DNA of 47,335 nucleotides from Thermoprotei archaeon (GTDB taxonomy: Archaea > Thermoproteota > Thermoprotei_A > Sulfolobales > Acidilobaceae), in contig JARJMZ020000018.1 in the NCBI GenBank assembly GCA_029335875.2, positions 1-47,335 on the forward strand, written 5' to 3'. The notes under the pieces are model-generated. The model saw only the letters and a program-made list of their open reading frames with translations. It searched no databases and was not told the DNA's origin. Made by a program: the position numbers and the translations under genes. Below, in pieces: positions 1 to 10,535 of this stretch. Position 1 is the first letter of the stretch; each line of letters opens with the position of its first letter.

Positions 1-52
1 CTCCCTAAAGGGACTAAAGAAAACATCAAAAAAGAGCCTAACACATAAAACA
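1..52 (+). other. Left flank of the CRISPR array with a degenerate repeat copy
   Basis: Bases 1-13 match the repeat core CTCCCTAAAGGGA, but the following bases (CTAAAGAAAAC) do not keep the ATAGAAAG handle. Only 31 nt separate the end of this unit from the first full repeat at 53, against 35-47 nt for nearly all other spacers. The stretch is A-rich. It may be the leader-proximal edge of the array with a repeat-like anchor, or a decayed unit of an array that continues left. The window edge prevents a choice. Confidence 0.5.
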
Positions 53-3000
53 GATACTCCCTAAAGGGAATAGAAAGCTTGAAATCATTATATAGCTTAA
101 TGGCTGTCTCGACTGGTAGATACTCCCTAAAGGGAATAGAAAGCGATGAGATTGTTGGGCCAATAGACCCTGTCAAGTATAAGGAAGATACTCCCTAAAG
201 GGAATAGAAAGAGAGTAGACTATACAGCTATAGCGAAGAGCGGGGAGGTTTTGATACTCCCTAAAGGGAATAGAAAGAGTGTTTTATCCAAGGCTAAACG
301 TTTAGCTACCTGTAGGTAGATACTCCCTAAAGGGAATAGAAAGTGAGTTCGCCGACGTCTATGTCACGGCCTACCCAATCCTTGAGGATACTCCCTAAAG
401 GGAATAGAAAGATTCAACCTTACGCCTAGCCTCCTCCATCCAACCATAGAAAGATACTCCCTAAAGGGAATAGAAAGCGACCTCCCTCTTAACCCTAACC
501 TGAGGCTCAGACACCGATACTCCCTAAAGGGAATAGAAAGGACGTCGTATCAGGGCTCACCCAAACCACCCAGTTCACAGTGGATACTCCCTAAAGGGAA
601 TAGAAAGCCACACTTATCAGTTCGACGCACTGCATAGCTATAGGTTTCAGATACTCCCTAAAGTGAATAGAAAGACCAATACACCTCTAAGGTGAGGTCA
701 GCGTGAGAGATATGGATACTCCCTAAAGGGAATAGAAAGGGCATTGGAGAAACTTGAGAACAAAGAGCAAGTTACACGTAAAGAGAGATACTCCCTAAAG
801 GGAATAGAAAGTCATGAGGTTGTCTATCGTCTCCAGCACCTTAGCAAAGTCGTCGATACTCCCTAAAGGGAATAGAAAGCTATCCTTAACAGCCATGCTA
901 GCCTCGTGAATAAAACCCTGATACTCCCTAAAGGGAATAGAAAGGCCTGTTAGGCTCGAACTCTTCTATCTCGCTCGTCTTAAAGGATACTCCCTAAAGG
1001 GAATAGAAAGTAATCCTTTTTCTTTCCATTCCTAAGTTTCATTAAGATTTTTAAGATACTCCCTAAAGGGAATAGAAAGAGCAACAAGCCACACAGCTAC
1101 CGCAGCGTCAACCATGAAATGATACTCCCTAAAGGGAATAGAAAGGGACACGGCTTCTCTACAACTAGTTTCGGGTATGTTATCCAGAACCCTGATACTC
1201 CCTAAAGGGAATAGAAAGCCCATATCCATGAACCTGGCTAGTTTAACGTTTACAGGCATGGGATACTCCCTAAAGGGAATAGAAAGTTATAGCTCCCGGG
1301 GATAGTCCTGGGCAGCTTGCGTGGCCGATACTCCCTAAAGGGAATAGAAAGCACAAACCTTTACGTCCCCTACAAGTGCGGCACGTGCAGATACTCCCTA
1401 AAGGGAATAGAAAGACTTGGCCATACGTCAAGGCAGCTGCAGTTCCAGTTATGGATACTCCCTAAAGGGAATAGAAAGTCACCTTTGGGTATTTCAAGCT
1501 CAGACACCATATGGGGAGATACTCCCTAAAGGGAATAGAAAGTACTGTGTAACTCTGTTTTTGTAGGGAAAGCCTTTTGTGACTTTGATACTCCCTAAAG
1601 GGAATAGAAAGATCACTATTGTCTGGTCTTTATCGCTAGTCAAGCCTATGAGATACTCCCTAAAGGGAATAGAAAGTTTTGAGGGTTGACGTCACAATAC
1701 CGAGGGGGGTTATTCGATACTCCCTAAAGGGAATAGAAAGGGCTCGGCTTCCAGGTACTGCTATTACGCTCTGGGGGTGGATACTCCCTAAAGGGAATAG
1801 AAAGATATATCACACCCCCGCCTCCACCCTTACAGAGAGGCAAGGATACTCCCTAAAGGGAATAGAAAGGTGAAATCTCATAGAGAACGAGGAACAACGG
1901 GAAAACCTTAGATACTCCCTAAAGGGAATAGAAAGTTATTCACAGGCCCGTTAACACGCGCAGCCTGGATAGCTGAGGGATACTCCCTAAAGGGAATAGA
2001 AAGATTTTTTGCCTGACCTCTTCACGTGTAAAAAGACCCCTGATACTCCCTAAAGGGAATAGAAAGGTTAACCTCGCTCACGCTCCACCACCATCACACT
2101 AGCCGAGTGATACTCCCTAAAGGGAATAGAAAGGGCAGGGTTGAACGCCGCGTCCACAAGCTCGCCTATAGTGCTCGATACTCCCTAAAGGGAATAGAAA
2201 GAAGATAGCTATTATAAGCTCCCTCAGCTTAGGGTCTAGGGTTTGATACTCCCTAAAGGGAATAGAAAGACTATAGTTGACAAGGTTAGCGACGCGGATC
2301 CACCCATGCTTGATACTCCCTAAAGGGAATAGAAAGATAGCCTAGGGGGTAGGCGGGGTGTTTGATACCTGAGTAGATACTCCCTAAAGGGAATAGAAAG
2401 GCGCGTGTGGACGCTTAAAACGTTAGCCAGCTTCCTAAAAAGGGTTTGATACTCCCTAAAGGGAATAGAAAGACAGGCGAGACATGGCTGGTTTGGATAG
2501 ATTACTATCTCGGATATTCCCTAAAGGGAATAGAAAGAGAATGCTCGATAAAGCCATGGAGAGCGCTTGGAGGAAACAGATACTCCCTAAAGGGAATAGA
2601 AAGAATAGCAAAAACGTTATTCAACAAGCCCGAGGTACTCGCTATGTAGATACTCCCTAAAGGGAATAGAAAGCAATAACTTGGGTAAGCTACTGGAGAG
2701 TGCTAGAAAGGATACTCCCTAAAGGGAATAGAAAGTTATAGCCCCGAGGCTTCGGCAGCGCCTTCAACTGTTTGGCAGGATACTCCCTAAAGGGAATAGA
2801 AAGGAAATAAAGAACTACCGTAGGCTTATTATTAGTAGTAGTCCTCCGATACTCCCTAAAGGGAATAGAAAGTCGATATAGACGTTTAGGCTTGGGTTTG
2901 TTCCTGACACGGGATACTCCCTAAAGGGAATAGAAAGGTAGCTGTAGCAAGCATGTTTCCTTTACCTGTTTAAGTAGGATACTCCCTAAAGGGAATAGAA

Positions 3001-4740
3001 AGTAACTAGGACTTCGAGAGCCCCCTGCTCTGAAGCTAGGGTCGCAGATACTCCCTAAAGGGAATAGAAAGAATACTGAACTCTAGTATGCTACCGAAAG
3101 TTTTGGGGAGTATTGGATACTCCCTAAAGGGAATAGAAAGATAGCTCCTTTTCAAACTCAAACCTTCTCATAAGCTCATTTTGATACTCCCTAAAGGGAA
3201 TAGAAAGGGGGGTCACTCATCACGCATCACATCATAATTGTGGTATATGATACTCCCTAAAGGGAATAGAAAGCCGAAGAGCGACACGGGGGGCAGTAGA
3301 GCTCTAACCCTCCTCCGATACTCCCTAAAGGGAATAGAAAGAAATCTCTTTGGCTGTAGCTCCGAGGCTTGGATGTGAGACTGATACTCCCTAAAGGGAA
3401 TAGAAAGCTTCCCATAAGTGAAAACATGAATTGCGTATAGGTAAAGCGATACTCCCTAAAGGGAATAGAAAGAGTCAAAACTACAACGAAGCTTTTCTTC
3501 TCACGTTCAACAGTGATACTCCCTAAAGGGAATAGAAAGTTACAGTTTATACGATTTTAAAGTGAACAGGCTGACTGCTGGATACTCCCTAAAGGGAATA
3601 GAAAGAGGAAACAGGTAGGACCCGCAGGCCAGCACACGGGAAACAACTGATACTCCCTAAAGGGAATAGAAAGGTATCTTGTCGAGTTTCTGGTTAAACG
3701 CTATAGCAGGCCGGGTGATACTCCCTAAAGGGAATAGAAAGGCTAGTAGTTGCGGGCTCGACTAGGAGGTTAGTCCACATGGGGGGATACTCCCTAAAGG
3801 GAATAGAAAGCTAGCATCTTCCGCTCCCTTTCAATAAGCTGACTAGTCTCCTCGATACTCCCTAAAGGGAATAGAAAGATCTATATTTAAGAGATATGCT
3901 GAGAAATAAGTATGATGTCGATACTCCCTAAAGGGAATAGAAAGATGCTTGGGCGTGATATTATGGGCGTCCCATATCACCTCATATGATACTCCCTAAA
4001 GGGAATAGAAAGAGCTAGGGTAGTATAGCTTATGTCCAAAAGTTTAGCTGTATGATACTCCCTAAAGGGAATAGAAAGACAGGTAGTAAGAGAGGCTAAC
4101 GTAAAACACCCCTACAGGATACTCCCTAAAGGGAATAGAAAGATATCCTAAGCTTAGGGGCTACCTGGACTAGCCTGTAGCCGATACTCCCTAAAGGGAA
4201 TAGAAAGAGCTTTAACGTCTTCTATAACATGTTTTAGCTTAACGTCTGATACTCCCTAAAGGGAATAGAAAGTGAAAATGAGAGGGAAGCCCTCATAAAG
4301 AAGTATGGATACTCCCTAAAGGGAATAGAAAGACGCCAGACACTAGCCCCAGTCTACTCCCAGCCTGTCCCGATACTCCCTAAAGGGAATAGAAAGCGGC
4401 CTATATCAAACCCCCGAGCTTTTAGACCTGGACAAGGGATACTCCCTAAAGGGAATAGAAAGCCACGGGCTTAACGTAAACACGGCATTCGGGGCAGAAA
4501 TCCGGTGATACTCCCTAAAGGGAATAGAAAGTGGAGGCTCTCTATAACGGCCCGGGCCTTAGGGGGTATCAAGCGATACTCCCTAAAGGGAATAGAAAGG
4601 TTTGGCCACCGCCCGGGTTCCCCCTCACCTTACCAGTATACTCCGATACTCCCTAAAGGGAATAGAAAGTAATGTTCCAGTCGCGCCTCCATGCCTGGCC
4701 TCTCTTAACTAGCTCGATACTCCCTAAAGGGAATAAAAAG
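53..4740 (+). CRISPR. CRISPR array, 71 repeats of 25 nt, 70 spacers, type I-A
   Basis: I counted 71 full-length repeats (starts at 53, 119, 187 ... 4645, 4716) with a mean period of about 67 nt and spacers averaging about 42 nt. The repeat is GATA, then the near-palindromic core CTCCCTAAAGGGA, then ATAGAAAG. The core can form a short UCCC/GGGA stem. The 3' end ATAGAAAG is the expected crRNA 5' handle, so the array is read on the plus strand. Nearly all repeats are identical. Exceptions are the unit at 650 (AAAGTGA in the core), the unit at 2513 (GATATTCC) and the last unit at 4716 (handle ATAAAAAG). Decay of the last unit agrees with a leader on the left. The array stops 3 nt before the stop codon of convergent cas3''. 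Short reading frames inside it are periodic artefacts. Confidence 0.98.
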
Positions 4741-4743
4741 ATC

Positions 4744-5556
4744 TCATATTAAATCTATCGTATCATAGTTTATTCTGCAGTTGTTGATGTTTTTAAGTTC
4801 TTTCTTCCAGTTTTCAACATGTACTCGTGTTGGGTAATCCTCGGCATCTCTCCCCTCATAGCTGGCTACTATATTGTCGGCTACTATGAGGAAGCCTGTG
4901 CAGACTCTTACTACTATCAGCTCGTTCATGTTGCCGCACGCGTAGCCGGGGTTCTTTCTTAGGTCTGCTAGTGATGATATCTTTTGTGGCATGTTGAGTT
5001 TAAGGTTGTGCAAAAGTTGTTGTGCGTTAGATTTTAGGAATTTAAGTTCTTGGTCTACAATTTTCGTCGCAGGCTGACTTAATAGTTTATCTAGAACACT
5101 AATGACATCGTTAGCGTCGAGCCCATCTACGATTCTACTCAAGTCTTTCATCCTCTTGTCTCCTACACTATAATCTCTAGGGTGTCTTCCTCTCATCGCA
5201 ACATGGTGTCTTGACACTATTTTAGCTGCGGTCATGAACGTGCACGCTTTCATAGGCTCATTGCGGGCTTCACGGGAGGCTTGGAAGAGGAAGAGGGCTG
5301 AAATAATCTCATGGTATGGGAACGTTAACTCTCCTTTCGTCCTCCACCTGTCAAGGTAGTAGCGCGACGCCTTACCTAGATCGTGGAGTAGCGCTGAGAT
5401 TGTGAGGATCTTATCCAACACCTCTCTATCTATGTTAGCTCTCCTCGCAGCCGCTTTAATGTCATTGTCGAATAGGCATCTAGCTAGTAGTGTCGTCTTA
5501 ACTAGGTGATCGGCCAGGTCAACGTTGACATACGCCAGGGGCCATTCAACGCTCAC
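4744..5556 (-). CDS. cas3'': Cas3'' HD nuclease (type I-A)
   Basis: This 270-residue protein is the separate HD nuclease subunit of type I-A systems, which degrades the displaced DNA strand after target recognition by Cascade. The HD signature is clear: H17, the H58-D59 pair in the context ALLHDLGK, H82 (YHEIISA) and H117-H118 with H125 (RHHVAMRGRH). It is the last gene of the minus-strand interference operon. Its ATG overlaps the end of cas3' by 4 nt, which suggests translational coupling. Its stop codon lies 3 nt from the last CRISPR repeat, so the operon and the array converge. Separate Cas3' and Cas3'' genes are normal for subtype I-A. The identification rests on motifs and on operon position. 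Confidence 0.92.
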   Translation of the reverse strand: MSVEWPLAYVNVDLADHLVKTTLLARCLFDNDIKAAARRANIDREVLDKILTISALLHDLGKASRYYLDRWRTKGELTFPYHEIISALFLFQASREARNEPMKACTFMTAAKIVSRHHVAMRGRHPRDYSVGDKRMKDLSRIVDGLDANDVISVLDKLLSQPATKIVDQELKFLKSNAQQLLHNLKLNMPQKISSLADLRKNPGYACGNMNELIVVRVCTGFLIVADNIVASYEGRDAEDYPTRVHVENWKKELKNINNCRINYDTIDLI

Positions 5557-7361
5557 ACGTAAGCCCCCTCCCCGCTCTTATAGCAGTCGCCTCTCAGCTC
5601 AACAAAAAAGTCTATTACCGTCTCTCCGGTTCCGAGTATTTTCTTAAGCTCCCGATATATACCCGCTATCACCACCTGCCTACCATAACCATATATAGCA
5701 TTATATAGCGTCTGAGAACATCCGACCTTGAGGCAGTAGTCAGCGCAAGCACCCTTCCTCCTGGCAGAGAGTACTAAGACCCTAACACTATTGCCGTCCT
5801 CACATTTTACAAGACACTGGCCACGGTTCTTCTCGAGCCACGCCAGCGTTTCAATGCTCGTCGCGAAATAACGTCTACTAATACAATTGAGGAGCTCTTG
5901 ATCACCACAGCACTCGCGCGACCCGTAATCTTTGCATTCACATCTTCCCGCCAACACTTTAACTAGCGATAGCCCTCTGAAGAGCTGGTCTATTTGCATG
6001 TTATTTATGAGATCGGAAGGTCTAGAATCCATGATTAGGTACTTGGCGAGTACGCTACTAGAATATATGCCGGCGAACGTGGGCGCCGCAAGCTCTAAAA
6101 GGTCAACCGCTGGAATGCAGCTATCCGAGCCGAAAAGCCTCCACTCTATGCAGTTACCTTTTGCTAGCTCCTCTTCTACTACCTGTACGGCTCTCCTAAC
6201 GTCGTCCTCGTCATATATGGAGCCAGCTTTAACACCTTTCATTATTACTACATCGGGCCCTTTACACTTCCTAGCGCTACGGCAGAGCCTGCCAGCTCTC
6301 TGAATGATGTTCTCTAGGGGGGCTGCTTCAGTTACGAGAACGTCTGCATCAACCTCGACGCCAACTTCTATCACCGGGCTGGCGACTATGAGGCCTCTCC
6401 CTGCTTCCTTTATCTCGTTTATTTTCTTGTAAGCTTTATATCTCTCCTCCTCTATGAGCCTAGCATGTATTAGCACGACTTCTCCACACTTATCCTTGAA
6501 TTTCCTGTATAGCTCCACTGCTCTATCTACAGTGTTAGCTATAAGTAGTATAATTTTTCCGTCTCTACAGTAGCTGTTAACGACTTCATCAACCTTATCC
6601 TCCTCGATAATCTTAGTATTCCATTTAAGGGCGCTGGACATGCCTCCTATAGTCTCTATTTTAAGCCCCAAATTACTAAGAGCCTTCACATGATTGTTGC
6701 AAGCGCCATCGCAAGCGTAAACCACGCCTACTTTAGCCGGGTCTAGCATTAATGTGTTCAACAGCGCTTTCACGAGACTCGAGGGCATAGTAGCCGTGGC
6801 GATTACTAGGGGAACTCCGAGTTCGCGTAATGCTTGAATAGCTGAAATTACGGTTAGCATCCACCTTTTCCCTCCACCACCTCCCCTTCCGCTCCTAGGC
6901 TCCCCAATGTAAAGGTGGGCTTCATCGAACACTACTACTGATGTTTCTATGGCAGCCAAAGCCGGATAATAGTGCCCCTCTGAGACCCCGCGCAGCACTT
7001 TCAATATTTCCGTCACCGGGATCTTATATATGTTCCAGAGGAAACTATCGAGAGTAACGACCACAAGCTCTGCTAAGAGATATGGACTTTTATCCCCCCC
7101 GGGGATCCTATCCATAGACTGGTATCCAACCTTAAACCGCCAAGAATGGGCGCTGAACTTCTCACAATATATCTCGCGAAGGAGCGCCCTCACAGGAACC
7201 ACGTGGATAAGCCTGCTAGCGAGCTCTCCTTTGAGCGCGCGCTCGAGAAGATGAGGTGAAGCCATAGTTTTGCCATAACCTGTGGGAGCGAAAACGAAAA
7301 CCAGGTCGTGCTCCTTTAACATATCATAAACTTTATCCGCTAAAGCCACCCACCGCTCCAT
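5553..7361 (-). CDS. cas3': Cas3' superfamily 2 helicase (type I-A)
   Basis: This 602-residue ATP-dependent helicase unwinds target DNA for the HD nuclease Cas3''. Visible SF2 motifs are Walker A APTGYGKT (25-32), the DEAH box (146-149), motif III ATATMP (188-193), and a C-terminal domain with SPVIEVGVEVDAD followed by QRAGRLCR (motifs V and VI). The ring of small residues GRGGGGGK just after the DEAH box (about 158-165) is an unusual glycine run. A cysteine-rich stretch lies near residues 470-520 (CECKDYGSRECC and later pairs), which may bind metal. The gene abuts cas8a upstream and overlaps cas3'' downstream. The length fits a stand-alone Cas3' helicase without an HD domain. Confidence 0.93.
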   Translation of the reverse strand: MERWVALADKVYDMLKEHDLVFVFAPTGYGKTMASPHLLERALKGELASRLIHVVPVRALLREIYCEKFSAHSWRFKVGYQSMDRIPGGDKSPYLLAELVVVTLDSFLWNIYKIPVTEILKVLRGVSEGHYYPALAAIETSVVVFDEAHLYIGEPRSGRGGGGGKRWMLTVISAIQALRELGVPLVIATATMPSSLVKALLNTLMLDPAKVGVVYACDGACNNHVKALSNLGLKIETIGGMSSALKWNTKIIEEDKVDEVVNSYCRDGKIILLIANTVDRAVELYRKFKDKCGEVVLIHARLIEEERYKAYKKINEIKEAGRGLIVASPVIEVGVEVDADVLVTEAAPLENIIQRAGRLCRSARKCKGPDVVIMKGVKAGSIYDEDDVRRAVQVVEEELAKGNCIEWRLFGSDSCIPAVDLLELAAPTFAGIYSSSVLAKYLIMDSRPSDLINNMQIDQLFRGLSLVKVLAGRCECKDYGSRECCGDQELLNCISRRYFATSIETLAWLEKNRGQCLVKCEDGNSVRVLVLSARRKGACADYCLKVGCSQTLYNAIYGYGRQVVIAGIYRELKKILGTGETVIDFFVELRGDCYKSGEGAYV

Positions 7362-8525
7362 CTACATGGCCACCCTCTTCGCCAACATCAACGCTCTTAA
7401 AGCTAGGTCAGCCACATCATTAAGAGCCTGCTCCCTCGCCTTATCATCTAAAATCGAGAGACCCCTAGAGCATATAACGAGGAATTCGGGCTGACGGGTC
7501 CAGAAATAGAGTAGACTAGTATTAACGCACTCTGCAACCACACTTTCAACTTCAGATCTAAAGTTATCACGTATCCTAGGCGCCATAGAGGCCAGACCGT
7601 ACAGGCTTCTAAGGAAACCTACAACCTTCTTTGAACTAATATTTTCAACTATCTGTGAGATTGTAAGCGGGCTCATCCACATAACCTGAGGCCTTGCCCC
7701 CGCAGAGCTCCTCGCTAGGATATATCTCTCAAAGAGCATGCCCCTAATCAACCCCATTAATCCCTCGGCGGATTCCACCGCCTCTGAAGCTTGAAGTATA
7801 GCTGAGAATAACGTGGCGAAATCCACGCTTAAACCCCCTGCTCTAAGGCTTGTTAACGTGTTGATCCTATCTACAAGGCTCCTAGCTCTAGTAGCGGTAC
7901 CACGAAATACTTCAAGAACGGAGTCTATGTTCTCTAGGGACTCCGGCGAGCCGTCGGGAACTAAGAGGTACTCAAGCCATTCATCTCTCACCTTTACGTT
8001 GCCGAGGAACGAAGCTAAGCCCCCTATCAGTGCTAGGCCTACGGAGTCTACGGTTGATGTAGCAATTTTGTCAACATCTTTGAGTACAACCCCTCTCGTC
8101 TTACCGTACGCTGTTGCTCTATGAAGCATTAGCGGAGAGCATTGTATACCTAGCGGTCCCTTATTTTGTTTCACCTTTATTACATATGTGACAGTCGCTG
8201 TACACCAATCTTTATCCTGCTGTCCTAGGAGACCGGCGTTTCTAAGTATTTTAATATCACTCTTCCCAGCAGTGTAAAGCTTTGGGCCTCTCAGCCACTC
8301 GCAGATACTAGTGTAAGAGCCCTGAGCTCCCAGCTCAACTCTAGACATGTAGGCTATCTTGTTCATAGCATTCTCAACCAGTCTCACGTAATCCTCACTA
8401 TCTATCACTAAAACCCTGCTGACAGGCTTAGTCCAGCCTCCAAGTCCTAGAGCTGTAAGTTGCAGATAGTAGCCGAAGAGCGTCTCAGGGTATAGAGGTA
8501 TTTTCGTTTCCATAGTCTCACCCAC
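7362..8525 (-). CDS. cas8a: Cas8a, large subunit of the type I-A Cascade (probable)
   Basis: This 387-residue protein lies between cas5 and cas3' in an otherwise complete type I-A operon, the place expected for the large subunit Cas8a (Csa4/Csx family). That subunit takes part in PAM recognition and recruits Cas3. Cas8 proteins diverge strongly, and I see no diagnostic motif, so the call rests mainly on size, position and the absence of any other candidate. The annotated GTG start overlaps the end of cas5 by 8 nt. An ATG four codons further in (METKIPLYP) is an equally good start. No signal peptide or membrane segment is visible. Confidence 0.72.
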   Translation of the reverse strand: MGETMETKIPLYPETLFGYYLQLTALGLGGWTKPVSRVLVIDSEDYVRLVENAMNKIAYMSRVELGAQGSYTSICEWLRGPKLYTAGKSDIKILRNAGLLGQQDKDWCTATVTYVIKVKQNKGPLGIQCSPLMLHRATAYGKTRGVVLKDVDKIATSTVDSVGLALIGGLASFLGNVKVRDEWLEYLLVPDGSPESLENIDSVLEVFRGTATRARSLVDRINTLTSLRAGGLSVDFATLFSAILQASEAVESAEGLMGLIRGMLFERYILARSSAGARPQVMWMSPLTISQIVENISSKKVVGFLRSLYGLASMAPRIRDNFRSEVESVVAECVNTSLLYFWTRQPEFLVICSRGLSILDDKAREQALNDVADLALRALMLAKRVAM

Positions 8526-9468
8526 GCCCTACAGCTACTGCCCATTCAATGCTTTTCATCTCTTTAAGTTTCTCGCATTTTCCTGGTAGTTTGTCGACTT
8601 TAATGTGGTACGCCTTGCAGCCGTCTACAAGCCTGTACGATGGCAGCACTGAGGGATCGTAGGCTGGCGGATACGCTAATGTCAGCGTGGTCTTTGAGGG
8701 TGCATAATAATCTTCATACAAATATGAGAGATCCCACATTTGAACTCTGGACACGAGCTGACTATGAAGGGGGGCTACGCATTTTGCCGGAACATAGGTG
8801 TGAGCTGTGAAAGTTTCGCCAACATTTATAACAACAGGCTCTTCAACGTAGCATGCGGCCACCGCAGAGCATATACCCTCCTTAGAGCCTAACCTAGTGA
8901 CGCCATAAACGGCATAATGTCCTACTCTATCAATGTTCTCCACGCTAGCGCCCTCGTAGGGTAAACATTTAACTAGGCTCTCAACATCTACAGCCCATAC
9001 GAGGTCGACAAGAGCTGAAGGTCCGTAAGTAGCGCCTACAGCTTGCACCGGGAGCGCCTTAGTTATACCCTCCTTGTAAAACCCTATGCTCCACGGGCTC
9101 TCCTCGAACGCGCGCCTATCACCTCCAGTCTTATATGGGGCCGCTATTAACCTCGAAGGCTCCATGATCACGGACAGCCCTACACCCTCATCCCTAATAG
9201 GATGTAAGCCCATGGAGGCTGCTACAGTAGATTTGAGGATGCACTCGAAAACCTTAGAGAACGCCCCCTCAACGCCCGCTCTCCCAGCCCTCAAGATTAT
9301 ACCTTCGCGGAACCCTAATACCCTCAAGAGAGAGGCTGCAAAAGCCCCCGCCACAGTGGTGGGAGGAGCTAAAGTTAACGCGGGCTGAGCTGCTGTAGCT
9401 CCAGGAACCCTAATGATATAGCCCCAATGTAGGGCAACTTGAGAATAAAAAAGTCTTATGGAGGACAA
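8518..9468 (-). CDS. cas5: Cas5 (type I-A Cascade backbone/handle-binding subunit)
   Basis: This 316-residue RAMP-family protein begins with a short strand and then AAQPALTLAPPTTVAGAFAA, the N-terminal pattern of Cas5 (a proline- and glycine-rich APPTTVAGA turn after the first strand of the ferredoxin-like fold). Cas5 caps the crRNA 5' handle in Cascade. The start is a TTG, 23 nt after cas7, with a G-rich stretch about 10 nt upstream. The gene overlaps cas8a by 8 nt. The order cas7-cas5-cas8a supports the call. Confidence 0.88.
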   Translation of the reverse strand: MSSIRLFYSQVALHWGYIIRVPGATAAQPALTLAPPTTVAGAFAASLLRVLGFREGIILRAGRAGVEGAFSKVFECILKSTVAASMGLHPIRDEGVGLSVIMEPSRLIAAPYKTGGDRRAFEESPWSIGFYKEGITKALPVQAVGATYGPSALVDLVWAVDVESLVKCLPYEGASVENIDRVGHYAVYGVTRLGSKEGICSAVAACYVEEPVVINVGETFTAHTYVPAKCVAPLHSQLVSRVQMWDLSYLYEDYYAPSKTTLTLAYPPAYDPSVLPSYRLVDGCKAYHIKVDKLPGKCEKLKEMKSIEWAVAVGRG

Positions 9469-9491
9469 AATAGAGTACCCCCAACGTATCC

Positions 9492-10529
9492 TCAGCTTTT
9501 TGCCTTCAACATCTCAAGAACCTGCGAGCTCGCCTTAGCTAGTGTTTCAGTATGGGTCTCGCAGCGTTCTACTTCGACATCAGACACATCGGATATCCCT
9601 AAGCCCTCGCCGTCGTAAACGTAAATCTTAATAGTAACGCCTAGTTTCTCGCTTATCGCACTAGCCCTCTTCAAGGTTTTCTCAATATACTCTTTATCCG
9701 ATCCCGGTGATACCACGAACTCCACAGGACCTTTAGACACCGAAACTATCATGCTTCTAACATCCCATACTGGGAGGTATCTCGACCTTTTAGCTCCGAA
9801 GGATAATCCGTCCATTAGCGCGGTTAAGGCTTTAAGTGCTGCTTCAACCCTTCTTAACTTTTCATTTTCCAGTTCGGCTTTGTTTTTACAATATTCGAGT
9901 CTGGCAACGTCTGAAGCTGCAAATACAGATGATAGTGTGTACAGTGCGCTCCCACTTTCAACATAATAGAGTGCTTGCTCTCTCTGCTGTTCTGTCTGGA
10001 ACGCTTCTGGGGGAGCGTATCTAACGTGAAGCTGCGGATATGAGGCTGCAGCTCCAGAGCTCACGGCGTCTAGGCTTGGTATGAGATAGCTAAACCTTAC
10101 CCTTGAAGTCCTCCTAACTAGCTTATCCGTGAATAAGAAGCCTGCTACATCAGCCACAGTACTAGCTCTGACCAGGGTTTCCTCGACACGGCAGAGATCC
10201 TGATCTCCCGTTACATTCTTAACTTCAGGATACCACGTATTTATTATTTTGCTGTCAGCAAACTTCAGGAAATAGCCCCTCCTATCCATCTCAGTGACAC
10301 TGAGGCCCATCGAGGCGGCTATGTCAGCTAGCAGCCTCTGATAATGGTGAGCTATAGACTCGCCGCTGACGGCCGGCACATAAACTATCGAGTACTTACC
10401 GCCTGATGAAACGGCTATGGGAGCTCTCCTATGCCTAGTAACATTACCGACACTTTCAGCCATGTTTAGGGCTTCAACGTTAACTAAGATCCTAGCCGAG
10501 AGAGATAGAGTTACAATGTCGCCGGCCAC
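9492..10529 (-). CDS. cas7: Cas7 (Csa2), crRNA-binding backbone of type I-A Cascade
   Basis: This 345-residue protein has the hallmark N-terminus of archaeal Csa2/Cas7: SLSARILVNVEALNMAESVG, then TRHRRAPIAV and YVPAVSGESIAHHYQ. Cas7 polymerises along the spacer part of the crRNA. The GTG start follows csa5 by 6 nt and is preceded by GGAGGGTGA, a good Shine-Dalgarno sequence that spans the csa5 stop codon, so the two are probably translated together. The conserved GESIAHHYQ segment and the length make this the safest assignment of the operon. Confidence 0.96.
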   Translation of the reverse strand: MAGDIVTLSLSARILVNVEALNMAESVGNVTRHRRAPIAVSSGGKYSIVYVPAVSGESIAHHYQRLLADIAASMGLSVTEMDRRGYFLKFADSKIINTWYPEVKNVTGDQDLCRVEETLVRASTVADVAGFLFTDKLVRRTSRVRFSYLIPSLDAVSSGAAASYPQLHVRYAPPEAFQTEQQREQALYYVESGSALYTLSSVFAASDVARLEYCKNKAELENEKLRRVEAALKALTALMDGLSFGAKRSRYLPVWDVRSMIVSVSKGPVEFVVSPGSDKEYIEKTLKRASAISEKLGVTIKIYVYDGEGLGISDVSDVEVERCETHTETLAKASSQVLEMLKAKS

Positions 10530-10535
10530 AGCTCG

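Noticed and set aside
2337..2375. Spacer containing ATACCTGAG, a match to the csa5 operator half-site
   Set aside because: Nine bases are too few to claim self-targeting of the cas promoter.
1032..3478. Reading frames inside the CRISPR array on both strands
   Set aside because: They consist of the translated repeat (for example YSLKGIER or LFPLGSI) at the array period, so they are artefacts.
5932..9388. Plus-strand reading frames opposite the cas genes
   Set aside because: They are serine-rich shadows of the minus-strand genes and have no independent support.
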